Positions 12,001-24,183 of a stretch of 64,000 bases of DNA are shown piece after piece. The stretch lies in the NCBI GenBank assembly GCA_027922465.2, contig BQMF02000230.1, positions 558,001-622,000 on the forward strand, given 5' to 3'. Below the pieces are notes generated by a model, which saw only the letters and a list, made by a program, of their open reading frames with translations, had not been told where the DNA came from and ran no database searches. Origin of the DNA: Turritopsis dohrnii. Its lineage: Eukaryota; Cnidaria; Hydrozoa; Anthoathecata; Oceaniidae. The position numbers and the translations under genes are program-made. Each line of letters begins with the position of its first letter. The stretch's first letter is position 1.

Positions 12001-13129
12001 ATCCTTTGGTCTTTCTTTGATGATAAGTGCACCAAAAACGCCATTTGTCCGCTGTGCACCGACATGGCTATGGTACCAGAACGTCCCGTGAGGCTCAGCC
12101 TAATAATTGTATAAAAAAATTATTCAAAAGTATTTGATTCAGCAATATGGAGAAACATTTTTCGATGGCATTTTCCTTATTTTTTCAAAACCCACTTTTT
12201 CATTTTTCACAAAAATATAGTAGCCGAAAGAGCTTGAAAATGGCTTTCCATTGATGTAAAAATTATTTTGAAATTCGATATATTCATTTAAAAAAACAAC
12301 TTTAAAATTTCCATTTCCAACATTACGAAACACACTGTATATTATAGATGTTCAAGATCCCTATAAATTTCTAAGCAATTTGACTATTGGTTAAGGATTT
12401 ATTGCATTCATGTTATTAATTCGGAAAATCTAAAGTGATTACAAACACGTTTTTATAGTAAAAACCAGTCATGTTACCTTAAATTTGTAAGTAAAAGTTT
12501 GTCCAGCAGAGATTGGGCACTGTGTGATATACCCGACACCATCCATGAATGGGGTGCCCCTTTGATGTAATCCATGCCAATGTATGGTAACTGAGTCACT
12601 CAACAGTAAATTCCTCACGTGAACAAGTAGATCTTGTCCTTCATATACAACTATTGGTGGACCTGGTATCGTTTCATTCACAGCTATTACCATTCGGTTG
12701 TAACCGTCGACAGTGACAACTTCTTCTATGGGAATCTAAAATAGCAAAAAGCAAATTATTAACAATCTTATTTTATTAGAATCAATAAAGTGTTTATATG
12801 AGATCTTAATAGCACGAAAGCAGATCTTAAATTCAATGCTGAAAATGAATCCAATAGAATCCAACAAATATAATATGACGTACCTCTGTCGTATAGTTAT
12901 TGGGAAATTCATCATATTTGTATAATTTCCCATCTTCAGCGTAAACCAAGTCTTTATTGTGGATCATAGTGAGTTTTTCTCTAATGGTTAACCAAAATTC
13001 ACAGACGTCTTTGTCAGGAGCACATTCGTTTTGTGTTCCATCTATAAAAGTATTTGCGGTGCATCCCGTTAGAAGAAATAAATAAAGTAACTTTACAACC
13101 ATCGTAAGGTAGTGATGAAGTAGCGACAA
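9089..13129 (-). CDS. Membrane-anchored multicopper oxidase (laccase-like), seven exons
   Basis: I model seven minus-strand exons: 13129-12884, 12735-12478, 12099-11935, 11775-11631, 10950-10655, 10532-9593 and 9264-9089. All have GT donors and AG acceptors, and the phases sum to one 741-residue frame. The protein starts with a hydrophobic signal peptide; a second in-frame ATG at 13102 would also fit. It carries the four copper-ligand segments: HWHG (about residues 134-137), WYHSH (177-181), HPIHLHGH (528-535) and HCHIEVH (636-642), with a Met five residues after the last His, as the type 1 axial position. These are the trinuclear and type 1 sites of laccases and ferroxidases, which oxidise phenols or metals and reduce oxygen to water. 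Many Cys and N-glycosylation sequons suggest secretion. The last exon adds a single transmembrane helix and a short basic tail, so the enzyme would face outside. The substrate cannot be read from the sequence. Confidence 0.9.
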
Positions 13130-13762
13130 ATAAGAGATGTTTTATCTGTTTAGCTACTCTTTCTTAGTGCAGTGTTTTTATAGCTTTTATTGCGACATAA
13201 CACTTGCTGACAATAAAGAATTTATGTAATATTTACAAATCGCTGCTCGCACGTCACGTGATTTTGCTTTCGATTCAGCTCGGGAAAACGAAGTTATTTG
13301 TCATTAACTGGTGAGCAGGGTTGAAAAACTAAGTAAATATTCTCTTTTCTTTCGAAAGAATTTAATCCATTTACGTCCATTTAGAATTTAATCCATCTCC
13401 TAAGCTGAGAATGCCGCGTCTTACGAAAGTATTGTTGTAGGTTGTTAGGTTGAGTAGGGTGTCCGCAAAAGATATGTCAATCAAATCTCTCTTATATGTT
13501 ACAGCACGATTGTTATCTCATGCCATTAGGTCATCATTGTCAAATAAACTTAAAATCTCAAATTTCACTTTGTTTTTAAAATCTTTGTCGAAAGGTTAAT
13601 TGTATATATCGTCTCACATCTCTATTTAAACGTTTTCGATTAGAGATTTCAAAAAAAACATTTCCTGTTATGGAGAAATGGGGCAGCTAATACATTCCTT
13701 TCATTCCGACAACTTTGTAAAATGATTTTAGCGTCCCATTTTATGTTTTGTCGGATCATATT

Positions 13763-13829
13763 AAATTATACAAATATGAGGAATTTCCCAATAACTATAC
13801 GACAGAGGTACGTCATATCATTTTTGTTG
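13763..13829 (+). pseudogene. Inverted fragment of multicopper oxidase exon 1 with its donor site
   Basis: About 65 bp on the plus strand match the end of minus-strand exon 1 of the multicopper oxidase (12860-12925) nearly base for base, through the GTACGT donor and a few intron bases. No further exons follow. It is either a relic of a neighbouring paralogue in head-to-head orientation or a small local inverted duplication. Confidence 0.75.
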
Positions 13830-16420
13830 CTAATGGCCTAATTATGTTTTGTCTTGTGTGGTTTGCCATTATGTTGCCCCTATCTGTAAAGGATTAATTT
13901 TTAGTGTCGAATTTAGGATCTGCTTTGATGATTTGGTATCCCATAGAAACACTACGTTGATTCTAATCAAAAAAATTGTCAAAAATTTGCAATGAAATTT
14001 AGATTGCCATACTTTCTTTTATTATTTTTTTCTTCTGTATAAGTAAAACAAAAACAAAAATATAAACAAGCATACAAGGACCAAGGAAGCAATCCCTATC
14101 CTCGCAAGGCACAAAGTGATATCGCCAAGGATAGGGACCGAAAAAACAAAAAAAAACTAAATAAATAAATAATAAACGTAAATAAATAGAGATCTAAACA
14201 GTGGTCCACTGAAACGATTTGAGTCGATAATAACTAAAAGTTTACCATTTCTATTTGTATCGAGTCTAAGATGGCCAAAAAGAAGAATCCTACACAGGAA
14301 AGCAGGATTAAGCGGAAATAAATATATTTTGAGATTTATTTTTCACAAGAATATTGTACAATGATTTTGATTGCGTACAGTAAGACAGCGTAAGTCCATT
14401 CAAATACCTTAACTGTTAGGGAGACTAGGTCATTCCGAAATTACCACTGATTTGGGTATAAGCGTAACGTTAATAAGGACACACACACAGCGTATTAAAT
14501 TTCCAAATGCCTTAGCAACTATATGCTTATCATAATAATGTTTCTTGAAAACAAAAGGTATTTGATATTTTTCTTTTGTGGACCTTATGTTATCTGTGTG
14601 CAAAAGTTGTTATACAAATATGTGCAAATTAGCTATGACCTATAACCTTGTGACGTAACGACTGTAAGTTCAATATTTTGCTTGCTTAACCCGGAAAATA
14701 TCTTTTCAGACAAACCTACATATGACCTAAGAGTAGACAAAGATTTGTTCATTAGGGCTAGTAAGAGAGCTAAAATTCAAAATTGTGTTTTTAGTTTGAT
14801 TGACTTAGTGTGACGAATGAAGCAATCATTTTCGGTATTTAGAAATTCTTTTCATGTTTCAAATCATAATTTGCAACTCGAAGCATATGAGAATTCTTAA
14901 AATAGGCGCCCATTATAATGACACCAATTTGTCGTTAAAACGTGGAAATGAACTTTGACTAGAGGTTAAACTTCGGTCTAGAAAAGTTTAGGTTTCCGTC
15001 TGCTATGTCTGCATGTGACGGTGAAACATATAGAACATATCTCCAACATGTGAACCTATTGACGAATCTACGTTGGAACCTTGATATGGTAAAGTTTCTC
15101 TAACTAACTTTCACCTATGTGCGTTGCGTTGCCCGAAATCACCTTTCACTGATAAATAGCTTCGCGCATTATTGCTCAGGCATGTAAATAACATTTCTCG
15201 TAAGGACGCAAGGAGAAAATAAAAATGCTAATGAAAGTAACAATTGACATAGTTACTAAGTACTGTGGTGTGATATCGCATTTACAAGGTACTATTGCAC
15301 AGTATCTTACTGGAGATTGACATAAAATTTAGGAAAAAACTAAAGAAATGTATGTTTTACAAACATCAAATGTCTGAAGATATGCCATATAGCTATACAA
15401 AAAAAATCGAATCGTTTGTTAATCAGTCATTGTTGAAAATTATCGCTTGACGAACTTTTCGCTTGGATTTTGATCGATCGCAAAGTGAGTGATATTGTAA
15501 AAACCTGTCAATCAGTGGTTAGGGTTATCTGACATCTTTCTTCATCTCACACACACAAATAATACTGTCGAATTGTTTTTGGCAACAATGGATCTTATTA
15601 CAAACACAGAAAATACCAGACATAACCTAGATGAAATTTCATACTGGTATTTTGATACCACGCGTGCGCAAATAATATGAAATAATATGAAAGTCAAAAC
15701 CGCACGTATCACCATAATCCAGAAACAGGGTTGACATAGACGTTTCAGGGTCATAGAAAATGTAGGAATCCAACGTTATGATATTTTTTTTCAGTCTTAT
15801 GTGAGAATAAAGGTATTTGCACGTTTTGTTTGTTCTTTTTTGAATGATTAACGCGAACTTAAAAAGCTCTGGTGACGATAGTTTTCTTCCGATCATAGTA
15901 TTGTGTTTCAAAAGTTAACTTCCAATGGTTCTTACAGATAACGATCTGTCATAAATGGAATTGCGATATGTTAATGTCAACAATAGGAAGTCCTCATTTG
16001 AACAATGGGAAATGGGTCTGGAACTAGCAGCAGGCTTAAATAACAAATATACAAAGTCAACATATGATCGGATTTCTCGTGGAGATTCTTTAGTAAAAAA
16101 AAGGCGTATTGTTCATTATCTTACACCTTACACGCAATGATTTGCTTTTAAGCAATTGCATTAATCAGCAATTAAGGCTTTAGAAGATTATCTGACTTGA
16201 ATAGCCTGCAGGAGTTTCTTAAATGTTTGGCTAAATTCCTCGTAAACGCCTCGGTATCATGTTTCTCCAATAGTATCCATAGACATGAATAATTATTGAA
16301 AAGGCGATTTCACGACACTATGCGTTTTGTTAGCGTAATTTTCTTTCTCATGTAACGAATGAACTGAAAAGCTTCATGACGCACACACTAGAGAAACTTT
16401 ACCTATAGAATCAACCTCGA
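13830..16420. other. Stretch without a recognisable gene
   Basis: Only short, unconvincing frames occur. The sequence is AT-rich and likely intergenic. Frames at 15542-15911 (minus) and 15955-16140 (plus) show no domain, splice context or codon pattern that would support them. Confidence 0.5.
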
Positions 16421-16424
16421 ACCC

Positions 16425-16483
16425 AGGGTATCTTGCCTTTTCGATATACGGATATAGTGGCGAAGAAAACCCTGGCAAACGCT
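16425..16483 (+). repeat. CCTCGnACCCAGGGT-type short interspersed repeat, copy 1
   Basis: The copy runs from CCTCGAACCCAGGGT through TTGCCTTTTCGATATACG to CCCTGGCAAACGCT. Related copies lie at 24986-25053 and, inverted, at 52299-52364. The ends ACCCAGGGT and ACCCTGG are partly complementary, as in a MITE. Confidence 0.7.
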
Positions 16484-16604
16484 ACTGAATAATTCTATTG
16501 GCTAAAAATATTAAAACGACCGCAGAGTCTAAAAAGTTAATTATTCAAAACAACATTATTTTAGCGATCATTTCAATTTACAAAACACTGGTAAGGTAAC
16601 ATTA

Positions 16605-19300
16605 TCTATTTACAATGAGAAAGGCTAACAACAAAAGAAGATACATTTGCATGCTCTTTTGGCCGACAAAACAACAAAATAGTGATGAATTATGACTGTC
16701 TTTTAGAAGAATATAGTTTCTAAGAACTTTAATTGTGGGCTCACTAACAAAAACTTAAAACCATATTTAGATTGAGGGTGAGCATCTTCAAACATTTCTG
16801 GCGGAGGGGGGAACATGAAGTTTTTTATATGATTTATGAATATCATCAAGAATATAGCTGCAGAAATCACAAAGATCTGTTGAAACATTTGTTGATCACA
16901 GATTGACATTTCCGTCACCGTATTTCCTCTAATAAGCGCCACGGCGTTTATTACAAATTCAAGGTTTTGGATGCGGCGTTTAATAGAGGAAGGCATTCAT
17001 TAGAGGGCGGCGTTTATTACAAAATGAAAAATTGGACAGAAGCAAACTAAAACAATAATGTTTCCTTATCCTTAAAAAGGTTACAAAAGATTGTGTGAAA
17101 ATGTTTTACACAAAAGATTCAAAAAATGTTCAAAATGTGAGTCTAAACAAGGCATTGCAATCCAGAAATGGAATCAAAAACAAAAACAAGCATGTGCACA
17201 TACATACAATGTAATCTAATTTTACTTTCGGTATATGACAATTTGTAGGATTTTCATAAAAAGATACACATTGACTTAAGAATTCTATATCTTAAGCTGT
17301 ATATCGTTTAGCAAAATACATAAAAGGATAAAGGTAAACACTTAGAGCTTAACAACCATACATCGTTTGCTCAAAACTAAACCATCTGCCATTATGGATT
17401 CAAGATCTCATGTAATGATTTAAAACTATATACGTTACATAGCTTGGTTATAAAAATCCTGCAAATTGTCACGTATAGTAACCTTGAAACTAACACAACA
17501 AATTTAACTCAGCATATGTCATATGTTACAAATTCCCTGGTTAAAATCATGACAGGATCAGACAAGAATTCATAATAAAAAGAATTGTTTTTCAATGTAA
17601 TAGGGTAGTGAACATATAAAACAAAAGTTATTTTTAAGTATTTTCATGAATATATATTGACACTTGGCACTTGATAAAGACTAGGTCCCAAAATTTGACA
17701 ATTAGGGCTCAAGCGGGGGAGTAAGGTTTGATAGGGATTTTAGCATCCTCAAGGCATATATTTTAAGGAATAATATGTCCCGCTTTGTGAATCGGTAGCT
17801 TTTGACCTGAATTTGATGGGTTTTTGGATGTGGTCAAATCGAAAATTTCAAATTTGTAAGGGTTTCCAGACAAAATACAAAACAAGTCCCTTCTTAAACA
17901 TGCTCATATCTTTTGATCTACTCATTAAAACTGTTTCAAACTTTGACAGTAAGTAGAGATTATATGAAAATTGAGGAAAATAAAAAAAAAATTGGAAAAT
18001 TTTTTATCAGGGGGTTATTTACATGAAGCAAAAACATAATAAAAAACGTGTTTTTTCTAGTTTTTCACAATGTTATTAATGACAATCATCATTTTCTACC
18101 TGAATGTACCATCAAGTTACTTTATCTAACTACATGTACAATAAAAACAATTTTTAACCCTCTAAAACCTTTTATTTTCTCAAAAATATGCATTTCAGGG
18201 GGTAAAAATTGTTAAAAATTTGGTATTTTGACCACCAAAATCTGTTTATGAGTCTCGAATTTGCTTTTCTAAAGTAGTTTTTCATCTTCGTAGATTCTTT
18301 AAACATTTTCAATTCATTTAACTATGATTGGACTAGTATCTGATCATTTCCGGGGGTAAAAATAGCTTAAAAGGCAGAAAAAATGTTACTTTACACATTT
18401 TGGGTTGTTTTTAAGCATGATATTGCTTTTCAATGAACCTTATATAATTTTCGACGATGTTGTAGAATCTACATATCCAAAACTGACTTCATTTTATTAC
18501 ACTCTTATTATTATGATTTTCAGGGGGTAAAGTTAATAGAAAAAAGACGTTGATTAATGTTTTTCTGGCAGTTTATATGAAAGTTATTGTCTTGTGAAAT
18601 AGTTAGTCCCACATATCCAGTTGGACGGGCTTCTTCATCAATTTACACCAGAATAATGCTGTGAATAAACCTTTCTCCCCCGTTTGAGCCCTAAAATCGA
18701 CCTAGCTCATGGGCTAAGTTGTGAAAATTTTAAAAGTTGTGTTTTTCTGTCTTTATTTGTGACAAACACGTATACTGACTCAATAATACTTAGACACTTA
18801 CAAGAAAAAGTTCAGAGCTTTTGAAATAGGCATACATCTACTGACCAGTGAACTTAGCAAATTTTGATATAAATAACCATTATTTCATGAAAATCTTCTC
18901 GTACTGTTGTTATAATGTATTATCTTCATAGATTGTTTTTACTTGTGTGTGCAATTGGTTATCTGTATTTTCTTTTGTGGAAGATTGAACCTCAATACAC
19001 TCAAGTTTCAATTTTTTGTTCATTTATTACTCTTGTCCACTCTATACATGGTTTCTGGATGTGTCTCCAAAATAAACCGCAGCTCGTTACAAAGGTAAAT
19101 TCCACACAACACCACACGATTTTGCAATCTCCCCTTTATCATTCAAGGTTGTCAAATGTAATAACCTTGATAAGGAATAAAATCTTTATCAAATTAGAAA
19201 CACCGTCTTTCCAGAATGCTGTTGAAGTTTTGGAAACATGTAAGCAGCTATAACGTTTGCAGAAATGAGCTCGAGTGAACTCGACGAATTATATTTGGTC
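16605..19300 (+). repeat. Left arm of a large inverted duplication
   Basis: The arm matches the minus strand of 25150-26850. Shared landmarks include GAGAAAGGCTAACAACA near 16620, the ATGGATTCAAGATCTCATGTAATG segment near 17395, and the hydrophobic frame at 18915-19250, whose partner is the minus frame at 25313-25549. The two hydrophobic frames share runs such as GYLYFLLW and EPQYTQV. This could mean a once-coding exon or simply shared DNA, and I do not recognise a family. This arm is interrupted by the element at 17702-18694. Confidence 0.7.
17702..18694. mobile_element. 993-bp non-autonomous DNA transposon with TIRs
   Basis: The ends are inverted repeats of about 25 bp (TTAGGGCTCAAGCGGGGGAG at the left and its near-complement at the right). 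The matching place in the other duplication arm (around 25700-25740) lacks the block, so it is an insertion. If the terminal TA is the duplicated target, the TIR starts GGGCTCAA and the target site fits the Tc1/mariner superfamily, but this is an inference. There is no coding capacity. Four copies of a (C)GGGGGTAAA-like motif recur inside, at about 18008, 18196, 18350 and 18531. Confidence 0.75.
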
Positions 19301-19433
19301 TCTATGTACGCCATTTTAGTGGAAGTGGACTTTGTCGCAGAGACTGTTTTAACGATCTTAAGAATGAATGGGTAATTTTACTACTATCCATTCATATGAA
19401 ATCCCTTTGATGTCCTCGTGACCATCAAAATGA

Positions 19434-19520
19434 CAGTGAAATCTCTATTAAGCGGACATCTCCATAAAGCGGATACTTTCTTTAGGTTCCAATGGTGTCC
19501 GCTTTACAGAGATTCAACTG
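19434..19520. mobile_element. Short pogo/Tigger-type MITE
   Basis: An 87-bp element starts CAGTGAAATCTCTATTAAGCGGA and ends with TCCGCTTTACAGAGATTCAACTG, an imperfect inverted repeat flanked at the right by TA. CAGT-starting TIRs with TA target sites are typical of the pogo/Tigger group. Confidence 0.6.
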
Positions 19521-19959
19521 TATTAATCGACGTCCTCCGTGAAAACGTATAGATAGATTATTATATTCCAATATTGTATGAATTTTGTATAATATAAAAC
19601 GTACAGCAACGACAAAAACTCTTCTGTTTATTTGATTCAATAATTGAATGAAACAATACCCCAAAGTTTCAAACCTTTTGATAAAAACTTGTGATATCTT
19701 CTAGTGTGGGCTGAATTGTTCTAAACTAGACATCCGTGGGATCAAAGTGTTAGAAGCAATTTTTTGCATTAGTTTCAATATTTGGGGTATAAGGTTTGAA
19801 AAAAAATATGTCTCCAAATTTTTTGACTGCCACATGTATATTTTACAGACCAGATTGGGTTTGACCCAAAAAATTGTAAAATGGCATAAAACTTAGTCAG
19901 AATATATTTCCTATAATACCTTTGAAGTCATGGGAAAAACATCTGAACTATTTCATCAG

Positions 19960-20110
19960 CGTGTAATTTACAGACCAGAGTACTTTTTTCGATTATGGTT
20001 TTTAAAATTAACGAAAATCATTGTTTTGATGAGAAACTTCACAAAATTTTGTGACATACCACGAATTTCAAATTTCATCCAAGTTTACTTAGTAGTTAAA
20101 GCGATTTTTG
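19960..20110 (+). repeat. Short inverted-repeat partner of 23270-23420
   Basis: About 130 bp around a TTTTTTCGATTATGGT core match the minus strand of 23270-23420 with scattered differences. Orientation and order are those expected if the 16.6-19.3 and 25.15-26.85 kb arms once extended inward this far. Confidence 0.65.
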
Positions 20111-20739
20111 ACTGATGGTAACTAATAGTTACCATCCTGTTGGTAGTTCTAGAAGTTAAGTAAATATAAAAAAAATATTTGTTTGCGGAGCAGAACATTT
20201 GCATTTCTGTCTATCTGTCTTTTCAAGAAATGACAAATGCATACTCAAAAGCACTCCTCCACAGGCAACGAAATATTCATTCTTCCACAAAATCTTTTAA
20301 ATCTCTGTCTACTTCAATGTTTTCGCCGTCTTTCTAGAGACACATCTATGTACATACAAAATTATTCCTTTTGCACTTGCATCGAAGAAACGTTTCGCTT
20401 CATAACATAAAGATCTTCTGCCGCATCCTTTCGACATTTGTTAACAACATAATATCGGTTTCCTGCGCATTTATTCGTCATTGGTGGGAAAGAATTGAAA
20501 TCAATGGAAGGTACCACGAAAGATGATCCGTTGGGAATGGCCACCTACCACAACCAAAGAAGTCATGGTTGATCGTCAAGCATAACAAGATCGCGGAAGC
20601 CAAAAGATGGTTTGATGGGTCCAACGTGCAATTAACAACGAAAGGCGAGCGTCATCTAGGAGCAGTTATCGGAAGTAATCGGTTCTAGGCAGATTATTGT
20701 ACGTAAGTAGTACGAAAATGAATAATGTAACGCTTCTAT

Positions 20740-21600
20740 AAGACATAACTTTGATAGCACCTCAAGCAGCCTACTTTTACTTTGTCGTAGGCTACCAACA
20801 CGACTTCACTTACTGCTTGAGAATCATTCCTGGCTTCGAAAATTACGTCGAAGATCTGGAGGAAGTCGTCAAGCACAAGTTGGTTCCAGCAATATTGGAA
20901 GGACATATCGTCAATGATGTGGAACGCCAACTGATTTCTCTACCTCCAAGATCAGGAGGTCTGGGAATCAAGTTAATCAAGGAAACAGCTCAGTTCGAGT
21001 TTGAAAACTCCTGTAAATTGACAAAGAAACTAATCACAATTCTCCAGAAAAAAACCAAGGAAATTTAGAAGAAATAACGATAGCGCAAATTACAGACCAA
21101 CGCAGAATACGTATGGATGAAAAGCTACAGAAAATTCAGGATGAACTCTCCAGTGAGCGGAAACGGCAAGACAAAATAAATCGGGAAAGCGGCAGCAGTA
21201 ATTGGCTTACCACACTACTTCTCCAAAAACATCAGCTATGATTGGTTTCTCCCAAGGTTACCGACGTCTTGTGTCTGTGGATGTTTGCCTCATGCTCTCT
21301 CTTGCAAGAAAGGTGGATTTGTTTCAACAAGACAGAATGAAGTGCGAGACATCACAGCACTGCTCCTAAAAGAAGTATGTGCTGATGTAAGAAAGGAGCC
21401 AATGTTGTTGTCTATAAAACAAAGAGAAGACCGCTGCCCCTGGAAGTGAAGCCCGTTTGGACGTTAGCGCTCTTGGGTTCTGGACACCTGGTCAACAAGT
21501 ATTTTGGGATGTACGGGCCTTTGATCTCAATGCTCAGATATACGGAGGTTAAGAAATCAAGAGATGCCATCAGAAGAACGAAGAGGTAAAAAGAAGAAGC
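20740..21600 (+). pseudogene. Decayed LINE, post-RT region
   Basis: The frame at 20751-21068 contains VERQLISLPPRSGGLGIKL. This is the ER-x-L-(I/L)-(A/S)-LP-R-GGLGI element found downstream of the reverse transcriptase in a widespread group of invertebrate retroelements. Later frames continue with a tryptophan-containing S-W-L-T-like segment near 21195 and Cys/His-bearing remnants to about 21560, but with several frame changes and stops. No RT core is visible upstream. Confidence 0.6.
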
Positions 21601-21689
21601 ACAATGAAAAAGTTCGAGTGAAACGGGGGATTGAATGTAGCAAATTTTATCAGGCTGGCGAAAATGATTGCTGAAAAGGGAGTCATATT

Positions 21690-22150
21690 TTTATTTTTAT
21701 TTATTTCTTTATTTAAAGTTGGTAAAAACAGTAGTTACATAATGTACTAATTGAAACCAACATAAAATCATAAAACTATAAAATCTAAAATCTACAGAGA
21801 AAATCTCAATGGACTTTACATAGTTTGCACTGGCAATAAATTGGTACACGGCGGACCCCAGCCTTGAATTCATTCAAGCCTGTTGCCTTCTTCGTTTCAG
21901 CTGACAGATGGTTCCAGGCTAATGTGGCCCGGAAAAGAAACGAATTTACACCAGCACTTCCTTTAGAAGATGGAATTTCTAATACACTACCAGAGCGCAG
22001 ATTAAACGTTGTTGCTTTTCGGCAGAACGTAACCCACATAAATTCAGGATTAATTTTATGCAAGGATTTAAACACTTCAATCACTAGAAGTTATTTCATA
22101 ACAGGATCGGCTGCCAAGTTTGTACGAGAATTTCTTTCTCGTTGTTAGGT
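21690..22150 (-). pseudogene. 3' end of a CR1/Jockey-like LINE, minus strand
   Basis: The 92-residue frame at 21806-22084 reads NLRSGSVLEIP, then a W-N-x-L-S-(A/x)-E-T-K segment and a terminal C-x-C-x-x-C. This is the usual C-terminal tail of CR1/Jockey-type ORF2 proteins. An A-rich tail on the minus strand lies at about 21690-21720. The upstream reverse transcriptase is missing, so this is a strongly 5'-truncated copy. Confidence 0.6.
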
Positions 22151-22240
22151 CTATGTTGCTATGTCTACATGGTTCACGGTCTCTGCGTGTGCAGGACATT
22201 TCTAATGAGTTTTAAGGCATCAATTGGGATGCTACTTTTA

Positions 22241-22486
22241 GCCCTTTGATTGGTAGATTTCATCAAGTATCTAGCGATATGTGATTTCTTTCTTTGGGGT
22301 CACTTAAAACAAAAGATCTGGACTCAACCGCAACAAAACTTACCACAGAATCTCAGACAACAGCCAAGAGCAATCATTGATGCAAGTAATAACTTAGATC
22401 CCGTAATGATAATGAAAGCGTTTGATGGTACGGTTCATCGTATTAATAGGGAACTTACGAAAGTACGACAGCAACGTGGACGATGA
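22241..22486 (+). pseudogene. C-terminal relic of a mariner/IS630-type transposase
   Basis: The frame holds a CDFFLWGHLK motif, the hallmark around the third catalytic acid in one group of Tc/mariner-like transposases. A helical tail resembling the family C-terminus follows. The catalytic first and second Asp regions are absent, so the fragment cannot be active. Confidence 0.6.
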
Positions 22487-24183
22487 CGTACAAGATATTC
22501 ATCTTCAATGAATCACAAAAAAGCAGAAACTATACACTTGGGTTAAGAAGTTTATTTATAATGCCTTTGGAGTTTGTTTTTTGAACTTTGAGAGACAGAA
22601 TCATGAAGGAACCAAGGAAAATTTATCGGAAGTACTGCTATTCTCATGTCTTCGTTTTCAGTACGACTTCAAAATATTAATTTTCACGTTGTGTGTAGAA
22701 CGTGCAAATCTAATAATGATATTAGTAAAATTAAAAATATTTCCCAATAGTATAGTGTGAAATGACTTCCATTCTAAAGCAAATCTATGGAGTAAATTGA
22801 ATCTTTTGTTTGCCTCACGTCGTCGTCCACGTTGCCGTCGTAGTTTCGTAAGGTCCCTAATAAATGTGTCCTAGAGAACGAAAACGCCTTTCCAAATGAA
22901 TAAAAAATAGTTTTATCGTTAACATTGTGTCTTTTCTCTCAATTCCCATAGCCCTTTCATTAACATTATCAAATTTAGCTAATCAAAGAATCACGCATTT
23001 TGGTCAGCTTTTACAAGGACCACCTCCAGTTTTTTGTCCATAACTTTTTTTCTACTCAGCTAAATTAGACAAATGATACATCAAAATGTAGGTAAAGGAT
23101 TCCTCTATTCAGAAATAAAAAACACTAGCTTTCAAAATTATTCAATCGAAAGATATGTTTTGTGAAACAACGGTACTTTTTTTTTACTCACCCGGTATAT
23201 ACATAAGAATTTGATGATTCTTTAATTTCCTGTAATAAGGTAGTTATTCATAAGCTGGTCAGCAAAATACAAAAATCGCTCAAAAACTACTTAACTAAAC
23301 TTTATGGAATTTGGATGAATGTACTTTCTTGATATGTTACTCAATTTTGTGGAGTTTCCAATCAAAACGATGATTTTTGTCAATTTTACAGACCATAATC
23401 GAAAAAAGGAATCTGCTGTCGCATTTCTGTCGGAATTAGATGGAGAAATGTCAGATGTTATTTGGAACCGTAAGAAGCCACGAAATAGCTTTTCAATCAA
23501 AACCTAATACCCCATTCAAACCAAAATTAAAATTTGTTTTAATCTTGTTTCATTTTTAGGACAGGTGTTAATTGACATAAAAATTCGTTTGAAAAAAACG
23601 TGATTATTTTTACCAGGTTAAAAAAACAAGAGGCCCATGTAGCTATCGTATAGATGTAGCTATATTTTATGATCAGAATCTTTTCGTATTCAAAATTAGA
23701 AATATTGGCATTACACCATTGGTGCCTGAATGAGTTATTCCAATTTACAAGCTTCTATTACATACGTAGTAAGACCAACACTTGAAGTATCTTGAAGTAA
23801 GCATGTTCACTATACATAATTGCAAGTGCTTCAGCACAGACATTCTACAATCAATTCCAGGGTATCAAATGAAATGTTTTAACCAAAAGTCGATGGAAGT
23901 AGCTGGGGTTCATGGTACGCTATGAATCGCTATATTGAAGTGTTACGGCGGCAAAACCATCTTCGGTACAATAATGGGACTTTATTTTGTATGACCACTG
24001 ATGCACTACGTTCAAATTAAGGGTGGGAAGAAGGAGTATTGAAACGAATAATTTATTTATTCATTTGAGAGTATTGCGAGACTGGGATGATAAAGAAACA
24101 CAAATTCTCCGGTAATAAACCAACTATATTTCCAAAGTTTCGCACTAGTTATTTAGTGGAATTCCCATTTATTTTGTGACATA
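22487..24183. other. Mostly gene-free stretch with two duplicated fragments
   Basis: It holds the partner of 19960-20110 (at 23270-23420, inverted). It also holds a plus-strand fragment at about 23408-23465 that matches the 3' coding part of the HNH-like frame below (the SAVAF-SELDG region), in the opposite orientation. I see nothing else convincing. Confidence 0.55.

Noticed and set aside
12139..12333. 64-codon frame between multicopper oxidase exons 2 and 3
   Set aside because: It lies in an intron bounded by good splice sites and has no coding features.
15955..16140. 61-codon plus-strand frame
   Set aside because: Length is within chance expectation for this composition, and no domain, splice or promoter support was found.
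16703..16996. Minus-strand 97-codon frame with a hydrophobic segment
   Set aside because: The matching DNA in the other duplication arm does not clearly keep the frame, and no family is recognisable.
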